Positions 30,895-42,910 of a stretch of 64,000 nt of DNA are shown here, in pieces. The notes beneath the pieces are model-generated. The model was not told where the DNA came from, ran no database searches, and worked only from the letters and a program-made list of their open reading frames with translations. Source of the stretch: Symsagittifera roscoffensis (taxonomy: Eukaryota; Xenacoelomorpha; Acoela; Convolutidae); the NCBI RefSeq assembly GCF_963678635.1, contig NC_087071.1, positions 35,143,680 to 35,207,679 of the forward strand, written 5' to 3'. Position 1 is the first letter of the stretch. Every line of letters begins with the position of its first letter. Both the position numbers and the translations under genes were made by a program.

Positions 30895-33804
30895 GCAGTG
30901 TGGAGGCTGTGGTAACATATATGTTAAGGCGCAGCGAGCTCGACACCGGAAAAATGTTCTAAAGGAGTTTTTTCTTGTCCTGACTGTAGGTATTTTACTT
31001 ACAAACAAAAAGAAGTGATCTATCAAGTGGCCAAGAAGCAGGCTCCATCAAATTTCAGTCAATCAACGGTTTGCTTGTCTCGCAAAAAAGAGTTTGCGAG
31101 CTACTACTCACTCCAACATCATTAAAAAAAACTTGGAGCAAAACAACGGAAACCAAGCGATACTGTAGCGGACTTGATTAGAATGATCGATAATCGATTT
31201 TTAAATCATTCTTGATTTTTTGGCTGGGAAAATAAGCTCAAAATGAGAACTAAAATTCAACATGTTTAGAGAATAGTATATGAGCGGATGTCAAAAAAAT
31301 TCCAGGAGCCGATTAAAAGATGTCGAAATGATCGAACTGCAAATTTTGATTGTGAAGACGAATGAATTGAGGATGCAGAGAAAATTTATTAGTCAAATCA
31401 GTGTTTGCGAATGCAGAAAAAACAGCTGATTGATTTGAAACTAAAACTGGAGAGGTCTGTTAACATGTTACTTGTATTTGGTTTCAACAGTAGAAGATAT
31501 AATCTGAACTTGATCATGAGCTAACTAATTCCCTACCTAATCAATGATAAAGAAGCTGAACCAATTGTCATCAAAAAGGCCAACGATTTCATATCCTTCA
31601 AGTTTGGAGACAAACTTTTTACAGATATCAAGAAGTTTTTGATATCAGCCTATGAAGCAAGTGAGACAAAAAAATTTTTCTCCTATGATTGTTTTGACAG
31701 TGCGGACAAGCTCGAGTATGAAGAGTGACGTCCACACAAAGCCTTTTGCAGTAAACTGAAAAACAACAAACGTCTTGATGAAAATTTTTCGAATTATCAG
31801 AACTTGAGATCAAGGGGTTTTGATGAGGAACAAGCAGTGAAGAAACTTCAATTCAAGTCAACACGAGCATCTGGATGGGTTAAATACAAATATATACAGA
31901 AGAGTTGGCAGCAATATGGAATGACTAGGTTTAAAGATTTTTTGCAGTTTTTCAACAATCAAGATGTTGTTCCAACCCTTGAAGCAAAGCAAATTTTGTT
32001 CAGTTTTATCATCAGAAAGAAATTGATGTCTTAAAAATCATCAAATGAAAATTTTTTACCCATTTTGCGAAAGTTATAGAGATTTGTGCGAGAAAAAAAA
32101 GAGAGGATATGACGGGTGGATCATCAATTGTTTTACGCGAAAAACTGTTGTGGATGAAACTTTTATCAGGAAATTGCAAAAAATCTCCAAATCAATCGAT
32201 TGAATTGATGCAAGCTAGCTTTACCTAATCAATATGTCAAGATATGCCAACAGGATTGTGCACAAGATGGGAATTTGCTTCCGATATAAAAAAAATTCAA
32301 GGCTAGACATAACCGATCTTGCAATTTTGAGAACATGGTTATGTTTTTTTGAAGGAACAAGACCAGAATGCAGAATTGAGAGGTTCCACACATCTGGGAA
32401 TCAAAAGAAAAAAGACTGTTTCAATGTAGATGGTTATTGCGATCACTGCAAAACAGTATTTCAAATTGTGGGTTGCTATTACCATTTTGTCCCTGCCAGG
32501 AGACTTGTAAGTCATTGATTGATATGGAAATTAAACGATGTAACTAAAGGCGAGATATCGATGACTTGAGACGGGTGTATATTCGCGAAAAAGGATACAA
32601 AACTGAAAAGATGTGGGAATGTGAGAAGTGGCAAAACTTCGAATTGAACGAAAAAATTACAAATCACATCCGTTTCAACTTTTCCTACAAAAGATTAATT
32701 TCTACAAATATTTTACTGAAAAAAATGAGACGGATTCTTTTATCAATATGTTCAGTGGGATTTAGTTGTTACAGATGAACTGAAAACAAAATTTGGCAAA
32801 TTTCCTCCAATTTTCAAAAACACTGAAATTGAAAAAAAATGATATCGGGGATTATACGCAATTTTAAGCCATTGAAAATGATCTTCTTAAGCATCCCCAG
32901 CGAATGCTAATATCTATTTTTAAACTAGAAAATTGTTCCATCATTACTTGTCTCTTCAATTTCTATTTGGAATTCGGCTTAAAGTTTACAAAGGAATAAC
33001 GCTTTATAGAGTATTACCTCGAAATTGCGTCAACAAGATCTTTCAGTCATTTGTTGAAGCTAGAGGGGAAGGAGATGGGAATCTTCATCTGGAGTTGTTG
33101 CAGAGACTATGAAACTTTTAGGTAATTCAGCTTACGATTACCAGATAATGGATAGATTGAGACATACGATCACAAGGCATTTGAATGACGAGAAAACACA
33201 CAAAGCAATTAATGAACCACGCTTCACACGCTTGAACACTGTTCAGAAAGATTTGTACAAGATTGAGTTACTAAAGGCAACAATTGAGCATAGAGAACCT
33301 ATAATTATCGTATTTTTCATTCTGCAGTATGCATAGCTGAGAATGCTAGAGCTTTACTAAAATTTTTTCGACAGGTTTGTGATGAAAAAAAAATTTGAGG
33401 AAATAGAAAAGGACACGAGTTTGTTTTTTTAGTTCTTGCTGAGGAAAATTTGTATGAACTTATTCGTCCGGAGAAATTAGGTGACTCGGAAAAATTGAGA
33501 GAAAATGATTGTAGAGATTTATTTAGAGCAGATTCAAAAACAAATTTTTGCCACGAACATGTAGTAGCGCTCACAATAAACAAAAAAAATAAGACGCTGG
33601 ACTGTTTAAATAAGAATTTAGGTGCAGGGAGAAGCTATGTTTAAATAGCAAGACTTATTGTTGCTAAGACAACGAATCAGACAAAATGAAAATTAACACC
33701 AAAGGGTTGAACAAAAGAGTTCTAGAGGAATCTGTCGATAGACCTATGGCAAAATCCAGGAAAGTACTCAACAAAGCAATCAATTTGACCTCAACAAACA
33801 GAGG
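30895..33804 (+). pseudogene. polB: Polinton-type DNA polymerase B, longest relic (copy 2)
   Basis: Family-B polymerase that would copy the element by protein priming. In order: a zinc-finger-like N-terminus (CGGCGNIYVKAQRARHRK) whose ATG has become GGG; TKIQHV at 31250; exonuclease segment VFGFNSRRYNLNL near 31475, with Asn where family B has Asp; IKKANDFISFKFGDKLF at 31580. Next come a good frame at 31804-32034 (FKDFLQFFNNQDVVPTLEA), motif A near 32185 (DAS, then a stop, then LY) and 32234-32518 with TRPECRIERF and a Cys-rich part. Then motif B KLLGNSAYD at 33106 (Gly to Asp), motif C near 33400 reading KDTS so that the second catalytic Asp is lost, and a thumb/C-terminal part at 33450-33804 running into the gap. 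Dozens of stops and frameshifts. A large part between the N-terminus and the exonuclease, normally several hundred residues, is missing. Confidence 0.85.
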
Positions 33805-34004
33805 NNNNNNNNNNNNNNNNNNNNNNNNNNNNNNNNNNNNNNNNNNNNNNNNNNNNNNNNNNNNNNNNNNNNNNNNNNNNNNNNNNNNNNNNNNNNNNNN
33901 NNNNNNNNNNNNNNNNNNNNNNNNNNNNNNNNNNNNNNNNNNNNNNNNNNNNNNNNNNNNNNNNNNNNNNNNNNNNNNNNNNNNNNNNNNNNNNNNNNNN
34001 NNNN
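33805..34004. other. Assembly gap, 200 N
   Basis: Exactly 200 N, so the true size is unknown. It falls at the C-terminus of the polymerase relic; sequences on the two sides may not be adjacent in the genome. Confidence 0.99.
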
Positions 34005-34575
34005 TGGCTCAGTTTCTTTTCTCTATTGGAATAAAAGTTTCAACATTTTTCGTCTCCAATTTGAATTTTGGCTTAGTGTGTTTCTTTAATAATTTGTTAT
34101 AACGAGTTGAAAAAATTAATTTTTTCAACAGCCCTATAAGACTTTCCAATGGCACAGTTATTGACACATTGTTTTGTACACACAAGTTTTTAAATTTAGG
34201 GAATATATGATTCACCATGGAATTCAATACATCGATATATCAATTGTTTTAAAATCAAATTTGTTCTCCTCGATGATTATTCTTCCATGGGTTTCTCCTG
34301 GCTAAATTTTCGAGAAATTTTTTTGCAAAAGGTCTTTGTTGCTATACTTCGTTTTCATCGCTTGAAAACGTTTACGGCTAAAAGTAAATCTATTTTTTTC
34401 ATCCAATGGGCTTACAATAGCCGCTATCCATCCATAAGATTTTTTTGAAAAATTCTGAACCAGCTTGAAGTCTTCGGATAGTCTTACGGTGGATCAAATT
34501 TTGCTTACGAAGTTTTGGATTGTAAAATTTTCCCACGTTTAAAGTGGACAAACCGCTTGCCTTTCTCAAGTTCAT
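34005..34575 (-). pseudogene. OrfF relic, convergent with the polymerase
   Basis: The minus strand from an ATG at 34575 reads MNLRKASGLSTLNVGKFYNP and stays open for over 50 codons. It continues after a frameshift with WIAAIVSPLDEKNRFTFSRK, and after one stop and another shift with VNHIFPKFKNLCVQNNVSIT and LESLIGLLKKLIF, up to the gap. The total is about 190 codons of basic, protein-like sequence in one orientation. It could be a structural or accessory gene of the same mobile element. No motif recognised; its end is hidden by the gap. Confidence 0.5.
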
Positions 34576-34599
34576 AGCGGAACTTCAAAATTATTTATC

Positions 34600-36965
34600 T
34601 CTAGAATAAAATCTACCTATTAGTAAATTTTTGTATTTGCAATAATTTGTGTAACTCTTTCATAACATTTTTTGTTTTGTATTGAAATCCAGCCCAAAAT
34701 ATCAAGTAGCCTTGACAAGCCTTTTTCATTTTTTTTGGAAAACTTTACCATCACTTCTGCAAAAAGTCAATCAATTCGCAGCAATCCAACAAATTATGGT
34801 AAAGTGAGTGCTTTTGTTTGTTTGAGTGTTATTGAGAAAGCTAGTGGGGGTAAGCTATTGTATTATTTTATTTTCTAAATTTTTGGCCTTTTTCGAAATA
34901 ACTAAAGAAACTATAAAAAATAGTCTCAAATTCGATAAAAGTGATTCCTAAAATTTTTCATTTTCAGACTAGCTTACTGAGCTTCTTTTTAAATGTCATT
35001 TATTTTTATGCAATTGAAAAAGCAGATCAATATTTCATTGAAACGATCTCATTCTGATTGAAAGAATATAGAAAAAAAATCTTTTTTTGAAGATTTTTAA
35101 ACTGTTTTTCTTTTCATTTGAGTATGATTTTAAACTACTATAGTTGAATTAATTTGTGCTACTTGCCCTACAAGCTAATATATTGTTTTCTAAATTAGAG
35201 ATTTTAGCAATGACTACTTTGACAGGCTAATTCCTCAACAGGCTATTCTTATCTTGTTCGGTTATTTCATGCCAGACAACCCGTACATCTTTGACATACA
35301 TCGAATATTTGATTGAGCAAGTTTATTTTTTTTGTGAATTGGCACAAATGTTCAAGTTGAAGCAGTTGAATTCTATCCTTCCTGTCAAGTTGCTCAAAAA
35401 TACGCGATTTCTGACTCTTACAAAAAAAATGACGGCTGTTTAAAGTTCGAGGTTGCCATAAAATAATAAGAGCCTTTTTGCAGTTGCTCAAATTTTTTCA
35501 AAACTTCTTCAAAAGTGTTTTACTTGAAGAAATCGTGCTTAAGTTATTGCAAAAACGCAATATGATGCCCAAATTTTAACAGAACACTAAACTTCCGATT
35601 TCCTCGGAGAAATGTTTTACCTGTTAGTGGATTTTACAGCAGATACAAATAACTTCAATTTTTAAAAAATAATTGTTCGACCTTTGTTAATCTCAGAACC
35701 TGTGACAAATGATTTATGACTGTTCAAAAAATTCCATTGATTTACTCTTGATTCCTCAGAGTTGCTCAGTGATTCCTTTTGTCTCGGGATTTCAAATGAA
35801 CAAAAAAAAGATTGCTCAACTGCTGTGAGTTTTCTGCTGATACGACATTTTTTTGTTGAGTTTAAAGAGTTTTATTGGTTTTTGAGTTTGGCATGGTAAA
35901 GCATTTTGGCAACAGCATGTCACAGCATTTGCCTCTGAAGTCTACCTTGCATAAATGTTTCATACCGCACGAGCGCTTAGTTTTATAAAACTCAGAAAAA
36001 AATTCACTTCATCTTAATAGTTTGCGGGAGCAGTTTTTTTCGAATGACTCTTGCTCTCTGTTGCTCTGAATTGTGTAAAAAAATTTAATCAAGTTTCGGA
36101 AAAAATCAGTTACAATAAATCAATTCTTTTCAGATTTTTATGTGTTTCACTACCTCGCAGACATCCATGTAAATCGATTCCCAGTAATTTTTGGGCAAAA
36201 ATATTGATTTTTTTCTACCGTAAACTTCCATTTAATGATTTCCAAAATGATGATTTACTTATTTTGTCTGTAGAAAAATCTAATTAAACCGATTTTAATC
36301 TAATGCTTGTCAGTACAGGAACAAGGATTACTAACAATTGTGAGGGTAGAAATGTATGCTACCCGAATGCCAAAATGGGTAAATCACAGTTGTATATATA
36401 TTTTTAGCAATTTTCCCGAATTTATTCAAATTTTGCTTTTTTCTAAAGATTTGAATAAAATATTTAAACAAACAAAATTTCATGCAGCTACTCCTTTCCC
36501 TAGTCAGATTTCTGAGTAGTCTAGCCGTAAATCAAGCTGAAAAAAAACTACCAATTTTATCTCGACATTGAAATAATACCCGATTTTACTTCCAAAAAAT
36601 TTCATATTGCATGATTCCATTTCATTGAAAAAAAAAATTGGTATGATGTTGTTACCTAGACCTCTTATAAGCTGTTTTTAATCTTAGTATACCAGTTCCG
36701 TGTTCTTAAAACAATTTGCAGATTTGAAACGTTCCTTTTTATGTGGTAAAAATTTTTTTGTAATTCAATATAAATTCTTCAGGAAAACTAATAGTTTCAA
36801 TTTTGATTTTTTCAAAGTTTTTTTACCGGAAAAAATGTCAAAAATGTGTCATTTATCAATTTTATTGTTTGAAAAATCAAACAAACAAAAATTCACTGAT
36901 CAAATTCTAATAATTAATTATAGAAAAATACGACGAGCATTTAAAAACCCTGCTTAAAGTACTTT
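34600..36965. other. Weakly structured sequence between OrfF and the left arm
   Basis: No convincing gene. Open frames at 36046-36287, 36307-36519 and 36700-36957 (plus strand) have mixed composition and no copy elsewhere in the window. I note them as possible relics only. I found no counterpart of the large arms here. Confidence 0.3.
35267..35491 (-). pseudogene. Coding-like fragment, product unknown
   Basis: A minus frame of 74 codons with no ATG and normal residue use (EQLDRKDRIQLLQLEHL), ending FDVCQRCTGCLA, a CxxCxxC pattern. The flanks are AT-rich and non-coding. It may be an exon or a gene relic of the mobile locus. No family recognised. Confidence 0.3.
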
Positions 36966-39900
36966 GTTTATCAATTTTGCAAAATACATTTTTGTAAAAA
37001 TTGGACTTGCAGTGCAGTAAAATTTTGAAGAGTTTCACCCTGATATACGAGCAGTCTTTTTTTAAATGTTATTCGCACCTGATTCATGACAATTTTCAGT
37101 TTGCATCCAGGTAATTTTGACTTTTCGTTTGTAAATCTACATCAATACCGCAGAGAATACAAAAAAAAACAAGTGACCAACTAATTAATGTTATCAAAAA
37201 TTTCATTTCAATATCCCTTGTTTCAAAGAGAATTATTAGTCTAGGAATGAAACTTGGGATAAAAGTTCTTCAACGTTTTTATTCGAGCAGTCTTGGTTTC
37301 CCAATTTAATAATATAGGGAATGGTAAGGTTTCAGTTTGATGGTCTGAGAATGGTCAGAAAAACGGTATTTTTTTTTGGATTTTGTGTGGAGTGGAAAAG
37401 TCTAGTTTTTTCGCAAAAACATCGATACGCCTTATGTACTTTTTGAGTATTACTTCTAGATTGTGTAATGAAGGTAATATGTTTTTTGGTTCATGGTAAA
37501 TCAATGGTAAGCTGTGCAAAAACTTGGAAATTTTATCAAAAAAATTGAAATTTTTTTTTAAAAAAACTTCAAAACACGATAAGATTTGATATGATTTGAC
37601 TTAATAACTATTTTATTAGATGATTTTACGTTTTTAAACAAAACTCAACCTAGCTGAATCTTTGCTGAAACCTACTGAAACTTCAAAAAGTTTCAAAGTA
37701 CTCAACCTAGCTGAATCTTTGCTGAAACCTACTGAAACTTCAAAAAATTTTGAAAAATTTCAAAGTTTTTGGAAAAATTTGCAAAAAAATTAGATATTTT
37801 GGAAGATTTTGCAGAAATCTCAAGGTTTTGGCTAGTTTTTTGTTACTTCTGATCTGATTGAAAAAAAAAACATAAAGTGTAAGTATAGAGTTTAAGGTTA
37901 GGCCCAAATTGTACTTTAATTGGCATCATGTTGAGACAGCGATACAAAACTTTGAATAAAATTATGGAGTTTTTCACAATTTTCTCTCAAAACAGGGAAA
38001 CACGATTATGTTTACCCTAAAAAAGCGGTTTATATAATGCTCGGAACATGTAAATTCATATAAGCAGAATTAAATTTGATACTTTTGATTTCTCGGGAAA
38101 TTAGTGTAATTAGTCGTTATTTTCGAGAAAAAAAAAGTCAAATATATCCAAAGTTTTCCATTTTTAATCCATTTTTTATTTGTGTAATTAACTGGTTTTT
38201 TGTTCAATTCAAGGAGAATTGAGCTAAGAATCTCAATCCAATTGAACAATAAGAGCAATATTCATTGAAGTTTCTAGATCAAATTCCACGATCGAACTCC
38301 TCCTGAGTTTTTCTCAAAGATTAACCCAAACGTGTACAAAAATTACAACTTCTGAGACATTGTTCCTTTACTAATAAAAATAAATTTCAGATTATTGATG
38401 AAAAAAGAACATTTTACTTCTAAAAAGTTTGAACATGAGGAAAATTTACCTTAAAAGTATCTTAGTTGTATGATATTCAACAAAATCTTCTTCAAAACTG
38501 ATGATTAACTCTCTGTTTCTTCTACAATATTATTTTCATAAAATTTCCGCATAAATTTTCTATGTTTCGAGGTTTTCCTACTTATTACTTATTATGAACG
38601 CACTTTGCAAGAATTTTTAGTCAGAAATGGGGATTTCAGGAGAAAAAAGAATCAAATCAAAGAACAATTTGCTGGCAGAGGTAAAATTAGAACTGATAAC
38701 GTCTAATTATTACCATGAAATTTGTACATTTTCTCCTTTAGGTTTGCTTGTTCAGATGCTTCAGTAAATTAATTCAGCAAAAATTTAACTTTGACACCAT
38801 TAACTATCATTTTTCAAGCTAAATGTTTATAAAATTGCTGTTTATCCTTGATTTTTGTCGGAAGTTTTCTCAAAAAAGTCTCAGTGAGGACGAATTAGTG
38901 CTAGTTAAAGCATTTACTGGTACAAGTAAAATATGAAAATGAAAAGCTGTTTTTTCACGTTTAAATTTTTGGATTAAAATAAAGAGCAGCTGGATTGTTT
39001 ATAACTGAAAAACCTTCGGAACTAGAAATTTGCAAGTGGGCTGAGTTCCTAACTTCTGCAACATCTAAATACTTCTAATAGAACGTTTTTTAAAAAAACT
39101 GATTTAAAAACGGAAACACAGGTTCAAACTGTAACACTTAATTTTTTTTGCCAAATTTAGCAAAAAAACTCTTGAGTTCTACGAAATTTTCTAATTGAAA
39201 ACAAAATTGAAGCAAACCAGGTTAAAATCTTTACTGTGTGTCTAATTGATATTTCTCATATTAAAATTCATATAAATAGGAGATATTTTATCTAGTTCTG
39301 CTAAAGTGTCGGTTTGTTTTGAAATTTTCAGCAAGCTCCATATTATTTTCTTTAAGAATCTTTCTACATAAAATTTGTTTTGATCCAAAATAATGAAATG
39401 TAGATCTTGAAAGCAATTTTTCGATTTATGCTTCAAGTATCATCTTCGAAAAGATGTCGCAGTTGGGTTTACTGGGCAGAAAAACCCTCAAAACATCTGA
39501 GTTTTTATATAAATTTATCTAATATATCAAATGATGGAAAATTTTTCAAACATTACATTTTTATGTTTTTTTTTCTCAAGATATAAATTATAAGCTAAAC
39601 TTTAATAAAATTATCTCTAAACCCTAGTGAATGAAATTGAGTTTCTATCTCAAATTAGTATTTGCTCAATTTCTGCTTCATCTGCTTTTTTCCAATTTAA
39701 TCCACATTGAACAATAGTTTACTTGAAAATTGAATTTTAGATGGGAAAATGTATCATTACAACGAATAGTCAATAAACCGAAGCCGAATTAATACCATAA
39801 TACTTTGCTAGAAACATCAAATGATTTTTTCAACCTGATAGCTGTATGTTGCTGTTTCAACTCTGAATTTCGATTTTGAAATAAATTTTTGGTTGTATAT

Positions 39901-40002
39901 TATTAAATTGAAGTTTGCAAAAGTTGGCAAAAACATATTTAACTTGCTGCTGGCAAAAACATATTTTAAATTAAAATAATTTTTATATTTTTTAACATAT
40001 TT

Positions 40003-40188
40003 TTAAAAACATGCTTCAGAAATGATGTGATCGAATTTGCGATCAAATATATTGAGTGTAAATACATATGGTGTTTTGATGAAGAATTTTTCTGTGATTT
40101 GTGGGTTAGCGAAACGATCATCATCTAAAAATTGGTTAGCTCGGATGATGTTGTGATCGTAATATTCTAAATACAGGCCGCACTCTCT
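40003..40188 (-). pseudogene. Coding-like insert in the left arm only, 61 codons
   Basis: Between stop codons the minus strand reads a well-balanced frame that includes LYLEYYDHNIIRANQFLDDD and FANPQITEKFFIKTPYVFTL and closes with FDHIISEAC. The block around it (39965-40258) is absent from the right arm and from the third arm copy, where GACCTAGAAAAGAT runs directly on to TATGTTTTTGCC. It therefore arrived after the arms formed, or was lost from the others. No ATG, so it is an exon or fragment, possibly captured host sequence. Family not recognised. Confidence 0.4.
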
Positions 40189-40349
40189 TTATCTAAAACT
40201 TACGTTAAACGGGTTTAAATATTAGGTGTCAGTGAAAGAGTTGAAGCCGCTTATTTAGTTAGATCAGTTATCAGTTTCTCTTCCCAAATTGTCAAAAAAC
40301 AGTAAAGAAAAACATTTTTTTGAATAAATCAACTCTCGTTATCTGCTTG

Positions 40350-40968
40350 AAATTGCACTACTCTATGAACACTTTACAAGCACCAGACAATGAAAACTTT
40401 AAAATAGTAAATATGTAAAACCTTTCAATTAGTCAATGTTTTATAATTATCCAGTTTCTTTCAATATTTCAACAAAGACTTCTGCACTCATTAGCATATG
40501 TTGATCTTTTTTATTATTTATAGCAGCAAAATCTCCGTAAGCTTGCAACCAATGGAGTTTTTGCTGTTGATTAAAAACGTTCGATTCGATTTCCAGTAAA
40601 AATTTCACGACAGTTTGAACTCGGTTGCTGCTGGTTTTATCATCAATCAGAACCTAAAGTTGCACAGCTCTATAAACATTTTTACAAGCACTAAACAAAC
40701 AAAATTTTAAAATAGCAACTATGTATAACCTTTGAGTTAGTCAATGTTTTATAAATATCCAGTTTCTTACATTATTTCAACAAAAACTTCAGCACTTTTT
40801 AGCATATGTTGATCACTTTTACAACAAATTTATTGCGGCAAAATCTTCGCAAGCTTGCAACCAATGCAGTTTTTACTGTAGATTAAAGATTTTCGGATCG
40901 GTTTCTAGTGAAACTTTCACGACAGTTTGAACTCAATTGTTGCTGGTTTTATCATCAATCAGAACCTT
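40350..40968. repeat. 310-bp tandem duplication in the left arm
   Basis: The segment starting GCACTACTCTATGAACAC and ending TCATCAATCAGAACC is repeated directly at an offset of about 310 bp. The corresponding parts of the other two arms have it once. Confidence 0.85.
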
Positions 40969-41195
40969 TGAATAGGAAAATAAATGACAGATCAAGAATA
41001 ATATTGAAAAATTGTTTCAATTTTATTAGAATTTTTACATGTATCACAATTGCATAGATTTTTCAGATTCAGTAAAAATTATTACTCAAAAAATTTTCTT
41101 AAAAATATTTCTTAAAGTATGTTTTTTTATTAAAATTTTATAAATTTTACCTTCTCTTGAAAAATGTTGAGAGACTGTTGAACACATATTATAAT

Positions 41196-41357
41196 TTATG
41201 TATGATTAGTGAGTTCCTTGCTGATATAAGTATAAAAGTTACAATTGGAACACTTTAAAACGCCACAGTGCTTATGATGTCTTGTCACACCTTTACGTGT
41301 GCTTTCTCTGCCCCATTAAAGCCATGCAACTTTTTCGTTTCTATTCAGTGACGGCAT
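41196..41357 (-). pseudogene. Two-finger zinc module relic, left arm
   Basis: From an ATG at 41357 the minus strand reads MPSLNRNEKVAWL, a stop, then WGRESTRKGVTRHHKHCG and VLKCSNCNFYTYISKELTNH, then a stop at 41196-41198. The second part is a C2H2-like pattern, CxxC followed by a conserved His. The order of residues parallels the polymerase N-terminus at 27582 and 30895 (CGxxYxxxxxARxRK ... CxxCRYFTY). This copy keeps both Cys of the second finger but has a stop before the first finger. Confidence 0.5.
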
Positions 41358-42007
41358 CTCAAAAAGTAAAAAAAGAAAAAATGGGAAATTTAGAATGTCC
41401 CAAATATTTAGAAAAGAAGAGTTGAATAGCCTCAAAAGTGAACAAAGGTAAACAAAAACAGTTATGTGAAGTTTTAACCAATTTTTTTTAACGTGAAAGA
41501 AAATCAGAATGGATATGCTATTCAGCCTAGCTGAATTAAAAATCATTCAATCTAACCATGGAGTTTTCAAAAATTTTGCTATCAAGCAATCAGAATCGAG
41601 CTTCAATGGTCATAAAAACTTCAACAAATTTAATGTCAACCTATCAGAACTGAGCTCTTCTTCTCATTTATTTTTCAACAATTTTGATATCAAACAATTG
41701 AGCATTCCTTCACAGGTAATATTTGTGGTAATAACCAATCAGAATGAAGTATTCACACATTTTAAAATACTTTGTAGATCAGAATTAAACCATGTTTATG
41801 AAACTTCTCAATCAATCAGTTTTATTGAACTTGTCGAACATAACTAACATATAAAATTGACACCAGATTGAGAAAAAGGAGATTTGTTGTCTGGTTTTTA
41901 TTATTTTTTCGAAACTCAACTCAAGTTTTGAAAATTTGATCAAAATTGTTTCGATTTTTTTATTTCTTACCAGTGAAAAAAATGATTACCAAAATAATAC
42001 ATTTTCA

Positions 42008-42175
42008 TCACTTTTTTTTGGTATATTGTAATAAAAAAAACTGGGAATCTTTTGAATTTGGATAATCGATTAAAAGATAATCTGACAAATCTAGATTTTG
42101 CATTTGTATCAAATCCAAAACAGTAATCGGAATGATGTTTTTTAGCTCCATTTTTTGTTTCATAGGTTCTTCCAT
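42008..42175 (-). CDS. Small hydrophilic protein candidate, 55 aa
   Basis: ATG at 42175, TGA at 42008-42010. Begins MEEPMKQKMELKNIIPITV and continues with a Leu/Asp-rich part (LDLIQMQNLDLSDYLLIDY). Its residue use is far more protein-like than the overlapping longer minus frame (41967-42197). It starts 27 bp after the OrfE stop on the same strand, and a GTAACT lies at the OrfE end. The two may be exons of one gene or neighbouring genes at the inner edge of the left arm. Function unknown. Confidence 0.35.
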   Translation of the reverse strand: MEEPMKQKMELKNIIPITVLDLIQMQNLDLSDYLLIDYPNSKDSQFFLLQYTKKK

Positions 42176-42201
42176 TGTTTGGTTTTTTACTGATCAACCA
42201 C

Positions 42202-42531
42202 TCAATCTGAGTTACCTCTTCTAAATAAAAACAATGTTGATAAATTTGACAGTACTATTCTTTTCTGAAATCTCCTCTCCATCTTTAAAAAAACTATTGA
42301 ATTTTCTGTGTTTCTATACCAGTTAAAATTAATACATTCTCCATCTTCGTCATCTGTCCACCACTCCTGTAGCTTCTTGTAGTAATTCAACCTTAAAATG
42401 TGATGAATATCCATTTCAGACTTTGAAAACGATTTTGATAAAAACATATTTCTTACTGAAATAAACAAAAAATTTGAGAAAACCCGATTTGTTCTATCAT
42501 TTTTAATGTATTTTGTTATAACAATCACCAT
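42202..42531 (-). CDS. OrfE, 109-aa protein, family unknown
   Basis: ATG at 42531, stop at 42202. The N-terminal third is rich in Ile/Phe. The centre and C-terminus are clearly protein-like (EMDIHHILRLNYYKKLQEWW, then TDDEDGECINFNWYRN, then a basic KMERRFQKRIVL). A second ATG at residue 41 (MDIHHILRL) may be the true start; that would drop the low-complexity head. It is the first gene inside the left arm, transcribed towards it. No copy was found in locus 1, where the corresponding segment is missing or too decayed. No motif recognised. Confidence 0.45.
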   Translation of the reverse strand: MVIVITKYIKNDRTNRVFSNFLFISVRNMFLSKSFSKSEMDIHHILRLNYYKKLQEWWTDDEDGECINFNWYRNTENSIVFLKMERRFQKRIVLSNLSTLFLFRRGNSD

Positions 42532-42910
42532 AAAATGTTTTTTCGTTCATTTAGAGTCTAATTAGTTTTTAGGAAGTTCATATAGCCAATCAAAACCTCA
42601 AATTAGGGCAAGAAAATTGTTCAGGACAACCAATAAAATTCGGAAGTTCGAAAAATAATGATAAGGTCAAATACGACGAAATTGACCTTAATTTTGACAA
42701 AAAAAGGAATTAATTAAGTGTTTCTGCAATTTCGTAAACAAATACTGGAGAATCAACAGATAATTGGGTAGTGTTTTATGTCAATTATGATTGTATGTTT
42801 TGTTTGACTTTTCTTCCAATATTCCAGCTCTAAAGGTACACCTCAGTGAAAAAAATTAGTTTTGAACCAATAAGTTTTCAATTACCAAACATACAAAACG
42901 CCCTAAAGCA

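Larger units (their letters stand above)
28138..31442 (+). repeat. 3.3-kb tandem unit B of locus 1
   Basis: Second copy of 25012-28137. The first 650 bp are almost identical to unit A; the rest is more diverged, with gains and losses (for example an extra block near 29090-29150). It ends where the third copy of the CTGGAGAG string starts the longer polymerase copy. Confidence 0.85.
36968..41910 (-). repeat. Left arm of the large inverted repeat
   Basis: Reverse complement of 49810-54555, by eye 85-90 % identical. Clear anchors are 37318-37430 against 53550-53645, 39240-39480 against 51640-51890, and 41320-41850 against 49900-50370. It lacks the poly-C/terminal block present in the right arm (about 53650-54240). 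It has private insertions at 39965-40258 and a duplication at 40350-40968. Confidence 0.9.

Noticed and set aside
36700-36957. 85-codon plus frame at the edge of the left arm
   Set aside because: Phe/Lys/Asn-rich, no copy in the other arms and no motif; length alone is not evidence in this composition.
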